From Plantago elongata (lineage: Eukaryota > Streptophyta > Magnoliopsida > Lamiales > Plantaginaceae): 30,909 bases of DNA. Of this stretch, positions 1 through 9,685 are shown piece by piece. Below the pieces are notes generated by a model that did not search any database, had not been told where the DNA came from, and saw only the letters and a program-made list of their open reading frames with translations. Made by a program: the position numbers and the translations under genes. Location: positions 1-30,909 of the forward strand of contig JAYMSP010001556.1 in the NCBI GenBank assembly GCA_036897095.1. Reading direction: 5' to 3'. Positions within the stretch are counted from its first letter, which is position 1, and each line of letters begins with the position of its first letter.

Positions 1-696
1 GAGTTCCCACTCTGGGTATGCTTTCATGGCATCCCACTGTTTGAACGCCGTGAATGAGTTGTGGTGCTTTGATTTCTCCCTGTATAGTTCTTGGGCAGTG
101 TCTCACACATCGGACTCACTATAGCCACTCCGATTGCCGACCATGACAGTAGCACACTCCACACAAATCATCCAATGATTTATGTCATCTCTTAGCCGCC
201 CCCATCTTCCAAGAAGCGAATCATGAGAACGGAATTTATCCATCCCGATCATCATTCCTACCCTCTTGATATTCTCATACTTCTCCACAACAAGACGAAA
301 CAATTTGCAATACTTCTGATCCATTCCAACAATAGCATTTTGACTAACCTCCATGTAAGCTGAGATGAGCCCCATATCCTCACTCTCGTTGTGTGGGTTG
401 TTCCGTCCGGTTGTTGTGTTGGTTGCTTCTCCTTCGGTGGCTTTGGATTTCCCACGCCTCCGGATCGGTTGTTTTTCCGGCTGCATCTCCATCACGACCT
501 CCTCTTCCGGTGTTTGTGAAAACATTGGTGTTTAGGAGGATGGAGATTGGTAATTTTGAGTGTAGGGATCTTGAAATAAAGGTCGAACGACACTCGTTTG
601 GGGTGGGAAAACCGTGTTTTCGAAGTGAGCTTGCATGTACTGATGGTATTTTTGGGGTTTATTTTCTTTCAACCACTGAAAATACTCCGCGTCCAT
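1..696 (-). pseudogene. PIF/Harbinger-associated Myb/SANT-like gene, broken, cut by window edge
   Basis: This looks like the accessory DNA-binding gene of a PIF/Harbinger transposon, the Myb/SANT-like family often annotated as NAM-associated. Translation from the ATG at 696-694 begins MDAEYFQWLKENKP and stays in one frame to the window edge. It is interrupted by two in-frame stops, TAA at 532-534 and TGA at 103-105. Family-like stretches are SEDMGLISAYMEVSQNAIVG (the helical start of the SANT-like domain), the LLGRWGRLRDDINHWM block, and, after the TGA, DTAQELYREK and FTAFKQWDAMKAYPEW. Because the frame continues through both stops, the damage is point nonsense rather than indels. A TATA-like CTATAAAATG lies at 822-813, about 120 bases upstream of the ATG. 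The gene continues past base 1. A related remnant lies at 25801-27002. Family assignment is from remembered motifs; decay is seen directly. Confidence 0.72.
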
Positions 697-1056
697 CTCG
701 CCGGAAAATGAAAGTGGAAAGGGTGTTTTGAGAGAAGAGAGTTTTTTAATTTTAATTAAGAGAGAAAGAGGAGTTGGAGATGGGATGAAGTAAAAAATAT
801 CAAGATTGGTCTCATTTTATAGATCTTGAAAAAACATAGTCGTTGGTGATTTTTTTATTTTTTTCTATTTTGTATTTTCGGAGATATTATCGTTTTAAAA
901 CGGATATAATTCAAATTTCAAAAAAAAAAAAAAGGAAATGCCATGCTGCCACAGCACGGCGTGGGACGCATGCCGCGGCGTCCTGTGCCCGATGGGGGCT
1001 CCACAGTGCGGCGTCGTGCACGACACCGCGCCAACGACGTCCCATTGGGCATAGTC
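697..1056 (-). mobile_element. 5' flank and one terminus of the left Harbinger-like element
   Basis: This stretch is upstream of the broken Myb-like gene and ends in a GC-rich subterminal zone (about 940-1056). The outer end, read on the minus strand, is GACTATGCCCAATGGGACG. It is followed on the plus strand by TTA (1057-1059), the usual PIF/Harbinger target trinucleotide. The other end lies outside the window, so neither the inverted repeat nor the target duplication can be confirmed. Confidence 0.45.
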
Positions 1057-1193
1057 TTATATAGAAGTTGTTGGTCCCCTAGACAATAAGGCTAATTAAA
1101 AGCCGGGGGTGAATAGTTGTGAATAGTCTTTAATTATTACTTTTGTCTAAACAATATTCTTGGCAAGTACAAAGGTTATTGATACTTATACTA
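1057..1193. other. AT-rich spacer
   Basis: Short non-coding spacer between the Harbinger-like terminus and the target duplication of the first SINE. No gene or repeat is seen. Confidence 0.5.
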
Positions 1194-1211
1194 AGAATGC
1201 AGAAGACTTTT

Positions 1212-1296
1212 TTTTGAAACGGCTAAAGGGTGAGTCGAACCCCGACCTATTGGCTGGAGGTGAAGCGTCTTACCAATTGAGCTGCACTTCGTTGTC
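1212..1296 (-). mobile_element. Short tRNA-derived SINE, copy 1
   Basis: An 85-bp insertion on the minus strand, flanked by a perfect 18-bp target duplication (agaatgcagaagactttt at 1194-1211 and 1297-1314). Read on the minus strand it starts GACAACGAAGTGCAGCTC. It carries an A-box-like AGCTCAATTGG and a B-box-like GGTTCGACTC, then a short A tail at the plus-strand left end. The pol III boxes, A tail and long duplication are the hallmarks of a SINE. The body is little more than one tRNA length. Copies 2 and 3 lie at 1500-1602 and 27723-27812. I do not know a named family for it. Confidence 0.82.
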
Positions 1297-1499
1297 AGAA
1301 TGCAGAAGACTTTTGATAGGTGTTTTGTGTGCTTATTCTAAAAGTAGTAACATAAAATAGATATACAAGTAGTTTATAGTGAGTGCGGAAAGTGAATAAC
1401 ACAAGTTTAAATGAAAGTGGTATCTGAAGGTGACGAAATTCTTTAGCTAATTTACTTCGTCATTTCACATCACTTGAATTCACTAATACAAAATAATGA

Positions 1500-1602
1500 C
1501 AACGAAGTGCAGCTCAGTTGGTAAGCGCTTCACCTCAAACCAATAGGTCGGATTTTCGAGTCACCCATTTGTCGTTTCAAACAAAAAAAAAAAGGGAACA
1601 AC
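1500..1602 (+). mobile_element. Short tRNA-derived SINE, copy 2
   Basis: Same sequence family as copy 1 but in the opposite orientation, about 200 bases away. It is flanked by a perfect 12-bp duplication, acaaaataatga, at 1488-1499 and 1603-1614. Shared blocks include CAACGAAGTGCAGCTCA, CGCTTCACCTC, CCAATAGGTCGG and GAGTCACCC. An A-rich tail (about 1579-1593) is followed by gggaacaac before the duplication. Its B box is more decayed (TTTTCGAGTC) than in copy 1, so it is probably the older insertion. Confidence 0.82.
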
Positions 1603-1633
1603 ACAAAATAATGAATAATGTTACAAAATTATA

Positions 1634-2760
1634 GGGGCATTTACATAAATACCCCATGCTAGATAGTCCAATTAAAGATTCATACCCACTGTTTAAACAA
1701 TTACTTTCACACCTAATTTTAAATTTCGACGTTGACTCCGGCTCCTATGTGGCAATTATGGATGATGTGAATATGATTCGGCAATAATTATTTGTTTTGT
1801 TTTCTTTTATCTCTTTCATTTCTTCTTCTTCATCTTCTTCAACACTCCAACCACCACCTCCACCCAATAACAACCACCACCTCCTCGCCCAACCAATAAT
1901 CTAACAATGCCACTAACATAAAATTCAACGGCTCCAGTGAAAGCTCTCGCCGGAGCTATTTTGTAGCTCCAATTTGGGATAAAATAGCTCAGGCGAGAGC
2001 TAACTCAATTAGCTCTCGCAGGAGCTGTTTTAATGCTCCGATTTTAGGTTGTTAACAGCCACAAAAATGGAGGTGTAATCACAACCCAAATTGAGCTGTT
2101 GGAGCTCTGATTTGGGGCTGTTATATAGCCCCAAATCGGAGTTGTCACAACCTGTTTTGGGGCTGTTTTCACAGCCCCAAACAGAGCTTTGGAGCTCCGA
2201 CGAGAGCTCAATTAGCTCTCGCCGGAGTATACTTGGGTCTCCATCCATTGGAGACCCATCTCAAGCTTTTGATGGATCTTCAACGGAGGAGATTGAATAT
2301 TTTTTTTCAGTTTTCAAAATATTTGGGTTTTTATATTGAGAATTTGATGTTTTTGAAGGATTATGTTGCAATATATATCTGGATTACTCTTGTGAAGTAA
2401 AATTTATGTTGGGTTTTTTTAAAAAAATTGGATCAATTTTGTAAATCTTAAAATATATAGATTCAATTTGCAATGTATAAGAATAGTATAAGTTAATTTT
2501 GTTTTGTTAGTCTACTACTTTAAGGTTCAAATTAATTTTAAAGTCAATTACAAACAAACCCAGTCAATATGAACTAAAAAAGCCTGAATTAATGACATGG
2601 CAGTCCATGTCAGCATTTGGCGTGTGTTTCCGACAAAGTTCAGGGATGATGTCATCTCCGGCGTTGACTAATATTAAGTTCAATTTTTGAAACCATTTGT
2701 AATTGTTCAAATAGCGGTATCAATTTGTAAAATGGACATCTAGGTTTTATAAATATCTGT
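1634..2760. mobile_element. Non-autonomous MULE-like DNA transposon (1,127 bp)
   Basis: A perfect 9-bp duplication, AAAATTATA, flanks the element at 1625-1633 and 2761-2769, the size typical of Mutator-like elements. The ends are imperfect long inverted repeats. The left begins GGGGCATTTACATAAATACC and the right, read inward on the minus strand, begins ACAGATATTTATAAAACC. Similarity continues for roughly 80-100 bases, with a strong shared block ending in AACAATTAC (left about 1697-1705). No transposase is present. The interior has a pyrimidine-rich CTT/CCACC tract (about 1800-1900), then a cluster of hairpins (1930-2270). It contains no convincing gene, so a Pack-MULE with a captured fragment is possible but not shown. 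Confidence 0.7.
2105..2258. repeat. Cluster of three strong hairpins inside the MULE
   Basis: Three inverted repeats lie in a row. The arms 2105-2119 and 2127-2141 form a 15-bp stem (core ATTTGGGGCT/AGCCCCAAAT) with one G-T pair and a 7-base loop. A second stem, about 2152-2183, uses TTTGGGGCTG/CAGCCCCAAA. A third has perfect 10-bp arms at 2234-2243 and 2249-2258 (TGGGTCTCCA/TGGAGACCCA) around a 5-base loop. The motif agctctcgccggagct recurs around them (about 1939, 2011, 2213). Confidence 0.8.
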
Positions 2761-2787
2761 AAAATTATATCCTTAACTAAATTCATT

Positions 2788-2824
2788 CCCCCCCCCCCCC
2801 CCCCCCAAAAAAAAAAAAAAAAAA
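2788..2824. repeat. C19-A18 homopolymer pair
   Basis: Nineteen C are followed directly by eighteen A, just outside the right target duplication of the MULE. The exact length is suspect because homopolymers are often miscounted in assemblies. Confidence 0.9.
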
Positions 2825-3400
2825 TCCCCGATCTTTAAATTTGTTGTGTTAACGCAAAGAAGGTCTTATTCAATCGAATTTAATAAAGAAGCTTACTTCT
2901 CAAGCCAAGAGAAATAACGAAGAGTTACTGTAAATTAACCAGTAACAACGAAGCAAGAAAATTAAGCAAGGCGAACTAACCCGAGACAAAGCCTGGAGTT
3001 TAGCCCCGGGCAGAATGGTGAACTCACCGGAGAGACGAATTCATTGGAGCATAGGATAGGAGATGACGACGAAAATTGGTGTGCTAGACAGTATGAAGTA
3101 GTTCAATTAGCTTAAGTAGTTTTGTTAAAAAGGTAAACTCGATTTTTAGCAGGTAACTCAGGATTTTCCGCCCGTTAAATTGAGTTACGAACTTACGGTT
3201 GAGACCCAAATCGAACAGCCGGATTTAATATGTATTACTATAGTTTCACTAATAATCCGAGATGGTATAGGAATACAATTCACCAAAAATTCGGAAATGA
3301 GTTTTACTGGAAATGCCTAATTTTGTTTTGTTCAAAAGTGTCCACGCTGCCAAAGAAGCACCATTTTGCGGATAGCAACACGGCCACGTCATTTGGCCTC
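2825..3400. other. Upstream region of the oxidoreductase gene
   Basis: Non-coding DNA between the homopolymer tract and the TATA box of the downstream gene. Bases about 2880-3060 are less AT-rich than their surroundings and could hold a regulatory region or a decayed exon. I see no supported gene here. Confidence 0.4.
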
Positions 3401-3417
3401 TGCAAATGCTATAAATG
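3385..3417 (+). promoter_or_regulatory. Candidate core promoter of the RTN4IP1-like gene
   Basis: TATAAATG at 3410-3417 is a good TATA box about 70 bases upstream of the chosen ATG (3488). An ACGTCA element, a common plant bZIP-type core, lies at about 3386-3391. The spacing predicts a very short 5' UTR of about 40-50 bases. The assignment rests on position and consensus only. Confidence 0.45.
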
Positions 3418-3487
3418 GAGCTAAATTGCCACTCTACTTGCCTGATCACATTTCGTACAAATTGATTGAATTGAACAACGGAGCAGC

Positions 3488-6400
3488 ATGCAGTGCCTTT
3501 TCCGGAGCGGTTGCAACAAAGGAGCGGCGATTGAAAATGGATCTGATACCCTGCTTGCTCTAGGTAAGCTAGGGTTTAGCGACCTACGCCGGTTGACGGT
3601 GGCTACTTGTAGAGCGGTATTGTTACCGCGATTCGGAGGACCTGAGGTGCTGGAGCTTCGTGACAATGTCGCCGTGCCTGATCTCAAGCCTAATGAGGTT
3701 CTCGTTCGCGCGCGAGCAGTATCAGTCAATCCGCTCGATTGTAGAGTGAGTTTTACGATTCTCCTTATTTTGTTTTCCTTTGTGATATTATCTCTTTTTG
3801 CATTTTGAATGATATTGAATTTTTGCACCGGTTGCATTTACAGTACCATTAGACACTGTAGTTTGATGTTTATTGTTAGTTTGTTTAGCTAGGTATCTGA
3901 TCAATTTTGTGGAATTGTATGGATTGGGTGAATAATCATAGGAATAAAGTAGCAGTGTTGCCGTCCTGTAGCTTAGACGGTTATCACAGTGTTTAGAGAA
4001 ACTGAAATGAGTTGCGGAACGTGGACAATTATATGTAAATCCTGACTTCATAGTTCATAACATTGGATGTGGACTGTGATCAAGTTCCAAGTCTTGTGTA
4101 TTGTCAGTGAGAGAATCTCAAGTAGTTTCTGGAGTATATATGTTGCATCTTGAAGAAAATGCAACCTACATTATCGTGACTTCATCTAAAAGCGATCCCT
4201 GATTCTCCCCATCGATATAAACATTGTACGACACTCACTTTAACTTTTGCAAAATATTGAATGCATCCAAATTGAGTCTTCTAGAAGTACTTTTTACCTT
4301 AACCTGATTTTCCTGCTGATGCAAATGTGATAAATCCTGTTACACATGCCTTTGTTTGCATAAATGTGAGTGTGTAATTTAATAAGATGACAACCGCAAG
4401 CCAGTGGAGGTAACTATTCCATTGAGAAATTATGAGAGTAAAAGTTGTCAGTGAAATGAATGCTTATTACCTTGACGTGTATGCATATATTAATGAAATT
4501 GAGATTATCATTCACCTTCTCTATTGCAGAAGATAGGCACTCTAGTTGGCTTTGTTCTGGTTCTTTTCCTTGAGTTATAAAGTGAAGTAACAATGTTTCT
4601 ACAGATGCGCGATGGCTATGGTCGATCGGTGTTTGAGAAACATCTTCCATTGATATTAGGCCGTGATATTAGTGGTGAGGTTGCTGCTGTTGGAGATACT
4701 GTTCGATCGCTCAGAGTTGGACAGGAAGTGTTTGGTGCTCTTCATCCTACGGCAGTGAGGGGTACTTATACTGACTATGCTATTCTTGCAGAAGATGAAC
4801 TTATCCAAAAGCCAGAATCGGTTTCTCATGTGGTACATTTTCTAAATCCAACTATGCATTACTTGTGGCCTGGATTACGATTATAAATATTCTACATTTG
4901 ATTTGATACGTTTAGTTTAACCTTGATTACTAGCTATTCAAAATTAATAATCCAACTCAAACACCAGTATGCCTTCCCTCTTTTATCTACGGTTGCTCGG
5001 GTTATAGTCCTTTTTTTTTTTTTTTTTTTGTGCTATTGGGATCTAATGTTGCAATCTCCTTTTGGTAAAATTATTCACTGGAGCATAACAATATGCGGAT
5101 ATTTGCTGTCAACAGGATGCAAGCGCCATTCCTTTTGCTGCCTTGACTGCTTGGCGTGCCCTGAAAAGTACCGCAAGAATTAAAGAAGGGTATGTTGATG
5201 CAATGTATAATATTCTCTGCCAAGTATGCAGCAAACTTTTGGTTGCCTTTAGGCACACATACTTTATTTGTCCTAGACCAAATTACCATTGATATGTTTC
5301 AATATATATGTCATGTTTTCAATTTTAGCACATTCTACACTCATGTGCACTTACTCTCAGTACTTTTTTGCACTATACCTTGATCTCCATGCCCAAAACC
5401 AAATGTTCCATTTGGTCTGGGACGGAGGGAGTAGAATAATTAAGTAGTGGTACAAAGTAGTAAGTAGTAACGGGGAAGAGAAAATTGCATATTAACAAGT
5501 TTAGAAGTGGCAATAGGTGCTTTTCTTAAGCTCTTTCACTACCAAGACGTAGTTTATCACTTTATCATGGTGTGTTAGTGTCACGGCCGATCCTTTGCTT
5601 TCTATATTGAACTTTAGAAGTGGCAGTTTGGAAGTACATGGATTGAATTCTTTCCTGGCTTGTTCAAAATTTGAATGAGACGCCATTGCTATAGTGTATT
5701 TATTCAACCATGGATCTGCATTATGTCAGTCTTGGTATCCCGTGTTTTTCTAGATAAAAAGAACGACATACTAACATCCGGGTTCCAATGGTAAGAACAT
5801 CGGGGGTTTCCTTAAAATCATCATTGCTTTACAGATGGCAAAATGTGTAATGTTAAAATATAATTAACGTTTCTCGTGGAGTCATTGGTATTCAGATCTA
5901 AAATAGTGATGATACAGCAATAACATTGTGCTCAAACATCAGATATTTTAGCTTTAAACAGTGGGGTTTTTATTCTATAACATCGGTCCTTTTTTGTTTG
6001 ATTATTAAAGCTAGAAACAAAAACTATCTCTAAGTTTTTGTAATTAAATTATAACTGATGAAGCATCCGTTGTCTTAATTTTCTATTTGATCTTGTTCTA
6101 TGGTTATTGCCTGAACTAATACGGAAGTAGTTACCTTCAAGCAATTAAGATTCCTATCTTGCAAAGTTCCAGATCAATAAAATGGAAAATAAGACATGAC
6201 ATTCTGAGAGTATATGTGTGTGTGTGTGTGTGTGTGTGACAGTGTGATAAGATCTATGGTTTTTAATTCCATTTCTTAAAATTGTCACCTGGATTTCCTT
6301 CTAAATAGACAAAGAGTGTTAGTGGTGGGTGGTGGAGGTGCTGTTGGCTTCTGTGCAATTCAGCTTGCTGCGGCTGTTGGATGCCATGTATGTACCACAT

Positions 6401-7678
6401 GTGAGGCTGAAAGTATAGATCGTGTTTTGGCTGCTGGAGCTGAGCAGGCTGTTGACTATGCCACAGCGGTACTTAAGCTACATCCTGGGTCTTCAATGTT
6501 TAATTCGGTTACTCATATTCCTACTAATAATGATAGTAGAGTATTTTGCTTTATTTGTTTGTCACATGCTCTTCAAATTTGCAGGATCATGAACTTCAGT
6601 TGAAGGGTTATTTTGATGCTGTCTTGGACACTGTGGGGATACCCGAGACTGAGAAGATGGGTATCAATCTTTTGAAGAGAGGTGGGCATTACATGACACT
6701 GCAGGTATAATTGGAAGCAAGACAAAATGTTCCTTTGGTTATGTTCAGTTCTACATGATCTACAGTTTAATGTTTATTTTATTTTATAGGGAGAGTCTGC
6801 AACCTTAACTGATAGGTATGGACTTATAATTGGGCTTCCACTGTCAACGGCAGCTTTATTGAAGAAGCAAGTGCAATACCAGCTATCACATGGAATAGGT
6901 CAGTGTAGAATCTTAATGATTTACAGTTCTTTGTTGTGTTGAATCAGTTTGAATCCAAAATTTAATATTCTCAAGTTGATATGCCAAGGCTATCCTACAA
7001 AAACATTGAACCTTTCGTTGTTGCCAGAGATGTTAAGCTGCAGTAATCTGATATCCGATAGTCCTGTACTTGGGTTTTCCCATCTAATTGGTCAGATTAA
7101 TGGCTGGAGTTCTGTACCTCTATAATCCAACTTTGTTTCTCCTCCTTTCCATTGCGTGTTGCAATACTCTGGATGTGCATGAAAAAGCCTGGAGGTTAAC
7201 GGAAAATTTGGTTCATAGTTTCATTGATAGATGAACTCAAGATCAACTTTGAATTTAGTTCAAGTTTCTGAACATGGTTTATGCTTTCTAGCATTATTTT
7301 ATTCCGTGTGCCGTAAATAAAAGTATCAATTTCCTTGTTACTAAAAGAAAATATCAAGCCATTTGCCCCAAACTCTCTATAATGGCACCTTCTATACATG
7401 CAGTCATTCTTAGCTTGATAAATTGATCCATTATCACCTGAAAGTCGAAGTTATGTGCTGAACATAATTTTGCTAACACATTGTTATTTTGTATAGCGTA
7501 CTGGTGGAATTACATGAGGGCTGATCCAGAAGGTTTACATGAAATCAGGCGGCTAACAGAGACTGGGAAACTAGGAGTACCTGTGATGAAGACATTTCCT
7601 ATCACAGAGGTGAGAGAAGCCCATGAAGCGAAGGAAAAGAGGCTCATTCCTGGTAAACTGGTTCTACAGTTTAATTAG
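3488..7678 (+). CDS. RTN4IP1: Mitochondrial RTN4IP1-like NADPH oxidoreductase, seven exons
   Basis: Member of the medium-chain dehydrogenase/reductase superfamily, zinc-independent quinone-oxidoreductase branch; the human orthologue is a mitochondrial NADPH oxidoreductase linked to coenzyme Q. I joined exons 3488-3745, 4605-4832, 5116-5189, 6309-6468, 6585-6704, 6790-6898 and 7497-7678 (TAG). All six introns are GT-AG and every phase fits, giving 376 residues, near the usual family length. The Arg-rich, acid-poor start (MQCLFRSGCNKG) suits a mitochondrial presequence. The GroES-like half follows, with LPRFGGPEVLELRDN, VSVNPLDCR and GRDISGEVAAVGD. The Rossmann motif VVGGGGAVGF is at residues 192-201, and DAVLDTVG and YWWNYMRADPEG come later. 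Intron 3 (1,119 bp) holds a TG repeat and a MITE end. No stop or frameshift is present, so the gene looks functional. The plant substrate is not known to me. Confidence 0.9.
5011..5029 (+). repeat. T19 run in intron 2
   Basis: A run of nineteen T, about 85 bases upstream of the exon 3 acceptor (AG at 5114-5115). It is part of a T-rich zone but lies farther out than a normal polypyrimidine tract. Confidence 0.9.
5380..5431. mobile_element. Truncated Stowaway-like MITE end in intron 3
   Basis: CTGGGACGGAGGGAG ending at 5431, followed by TA (5432-5433), matches the classic Stowaway (Tc1/mariner MITE) terminus and TA target. No opposite end (CTCCCTCCGTCCC) is found upstream in the intron, so only one end survives. 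The left limit is a guess. A small stem, CCAAA...ATTTGG, lies just inside it. Confidence 0.55.
6215..6238 (+). repeat. (TG)12 microsatellite in intron 3
   Basis: Twelve perfect TG dinucleotides about 70 bases upstream of the exon 4 acceptor (AG at 6307-6308). A length-polymorphic marker is likely. Confidence 0.95.
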
Positions 7679-9685
7679 GTTGCAGACTTGCTATGTGTAC
7701 GGCAGGCTGCTCACATATAAATCCACCTGGTATAAACCGATGAACTTTCGCAGAGGGTTACATGAATCCTTTTGTCCCCATATGTTGAAACATCCGTGGT
7801 GCCGTGGTGGCACCGATATATGGTAATCTGTACATGCTTAGAGAATTTTCAGCTTTGTAGCTCCGAATTAGCATAATTTAATGTGCACGGAGTTGAGTTG
7901 CTTGTTATAAGTCATAACACTGCAATCTGTTCAGTTTAGATATGTGATGCACAAGAACCATCTCATTGTTTGCCTATGCCTATTTTGATTTTTGATTTAG
8001 CGCATCAACATGTCTATCACCAGTTTACTATCAACATCATGTTTCAACATCACAATGGCATTTCTTATAGTGGCAGACCATTCATTTCTGTTAGTTGTAG
8101 CCTTGTAGGGGACCTTTTGTCTTCCTGACGTTCCCCACACCTCTGTAGTTATTTGTTAGGTACTGATGTTTCAAATTTGTCTATCAAGCATGAATCTCTT
8201 TGTTTATTCTGAGTTCTACATTGGTTTAGAAAGCGCAATGCATTCTGAACTTCTCATCCCAGTTTAGAGGTAATCTTCAGTGTGACCGGTATAAACATTC
8301 TTGTCACCATGATCTTTTCTTTAACAGCACGATGAAGGTACTTTTTGAAGGGGATATTTGAACTGCTTCAAAAGTATATGACTTTGCACCCCTTGGTTCA
8401 AGTGTGGCCTCTCTTCTATTCTATTTTTTTTCCATTCGAGCCAAGGCAAGATGATAGATTATAATTTCAGAACATGCAGTAGTTTATTTTGGATGGAATG
8501 AAAATGGTGAGTGAGTGTGCGAAATTGGGAATGAGCGTTGAATGCATTCACATGGTGATGCATCTTTTTCCTGAATTGACAGTATATCCAACACATGCAC
8601 AGATACCAGATCGATCCAGCCTGTCATCTCTCTCTCAACGCATACATACAAACACATGATAATCTGCAATGTCTTCCGGTCTTTAGCTTCTAGTGGAGAT
8701 TATTTTTCTAATTTAACTTCGCTTGGGATTCTCTAGCTGAAGGAATGTGTTTGTATCCTATTGGTGCCATGCCAGCAACAACACACTCTATGGAGGCTAT
8801 TTGCCTGTTTAACTAAAATATACTATGATTCTAATAATTAGGGTCAGGATGCAGGATTTGAATCTCAGAGGGGCGAAACTGCGAAAGTATATATGCGAAC
8901 GACCCACAACATGAAAATGTACTTTTTAAAAGAACGTGTTCAGTTTTGTAACATGATAATTGAACTCTAAATTGTACGTCCTCTAAAATGTCTGAAACTA
9001 AAACAAGTTCATAATTATATCTCTAATCCAACTTATCATCAGTTTTGATGTATAGAAGAAGTTTGTTTGAGAATGTTTGGTGAAGAGTCCTGATTTATGT
9101 GAGTTTGTTTCAGTCAATTTCTAGTCAAGTGGAAACTTGAAAACTCATCCACAAAATACGTTAATGTGTTGACAGCGCAAATGCAAAGTCCCATGTGATA
9201 TGGGGTCAAATCAAAAATAGACCAAGCTACGCTACATTTAATGACGATTATTGAACAAAAAACAGATGGACCAACAATTATAAACATAATCCGAGCAAAT
9301 ATTGCAGATCCCCTTTTTCATATATTATAATGACCAGTTCCAATTCATCAGCAAAAATAACCAAACCTTAGGTACAATACAATGCAAACAACTGATGCTT
9401 GGACAAAATTCTACTAGTAGTACACACATTACCTACCATCTGCTATAATACACCACATTTAAAAAGAAAAGGAAAAACAGAACATAAAATTTATCCTAGA
9501 TTAAAAAAAAATCAAAAATTTACAGACAAAAACATGCCTTGGAAGAAAAAGTAGTACTCCTACTACTACTGTGCACTAAACCCTAAAGATTCCCTCACCC
9601 TTAATTATTATTTTACTATTACCATTATTATTCTTAATTAACAGCAATACTAATAATAATAAAAGATAGAGCAGCTAAGCTCGGC
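7679..9685. other. Region between two convergent genes, including both 3' UTRs
   Basis: About 2 kb with no supported coding sequence. The first few hundred bases probably hold the 3' UTR of the oxidoreductase gene. The last 200-300 bases, rich in short ATT/AAT and ACT runs (about 9550-9665), probably hold that of the minus-strand gene. No clear transposon end is seen. Short open frames here lack any recognisable motif. Confidence 0.5.

Noticed and set aside
1212..1602. Two functional tRNA genes in opposite orientation
   Set aside because: The boxes are tRNA-like, but the arms do not form a clean acceptor stem. Each unit has an A tail and its own target duplication, and the second has a damaged B box. 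They are retroposed SINEs.
2030..2339. Small proteins encoded by the repeat-rich interior of the MULE
   Set aside because: Open frames occur on both strands because of the palindromic GGGGCTGT/CAGCCCC repeats; the peptides merely reflect the DNA repeat.
2880..3060. First exon of a divergent minus-strand gene (a CCG|GTGAGT donor-like site near 3027)
   Set aside because: There is no downstream exon, because homopolymer and MULE sequence follow, and no recognisable peptide. One donor-like hexamer is weak evidence.
8484..8669. Short minus-strand gene between the two host genes
   Set aside because: A 61-codon frame without motif, lying in probable 3' UTR or intergenic DNA.
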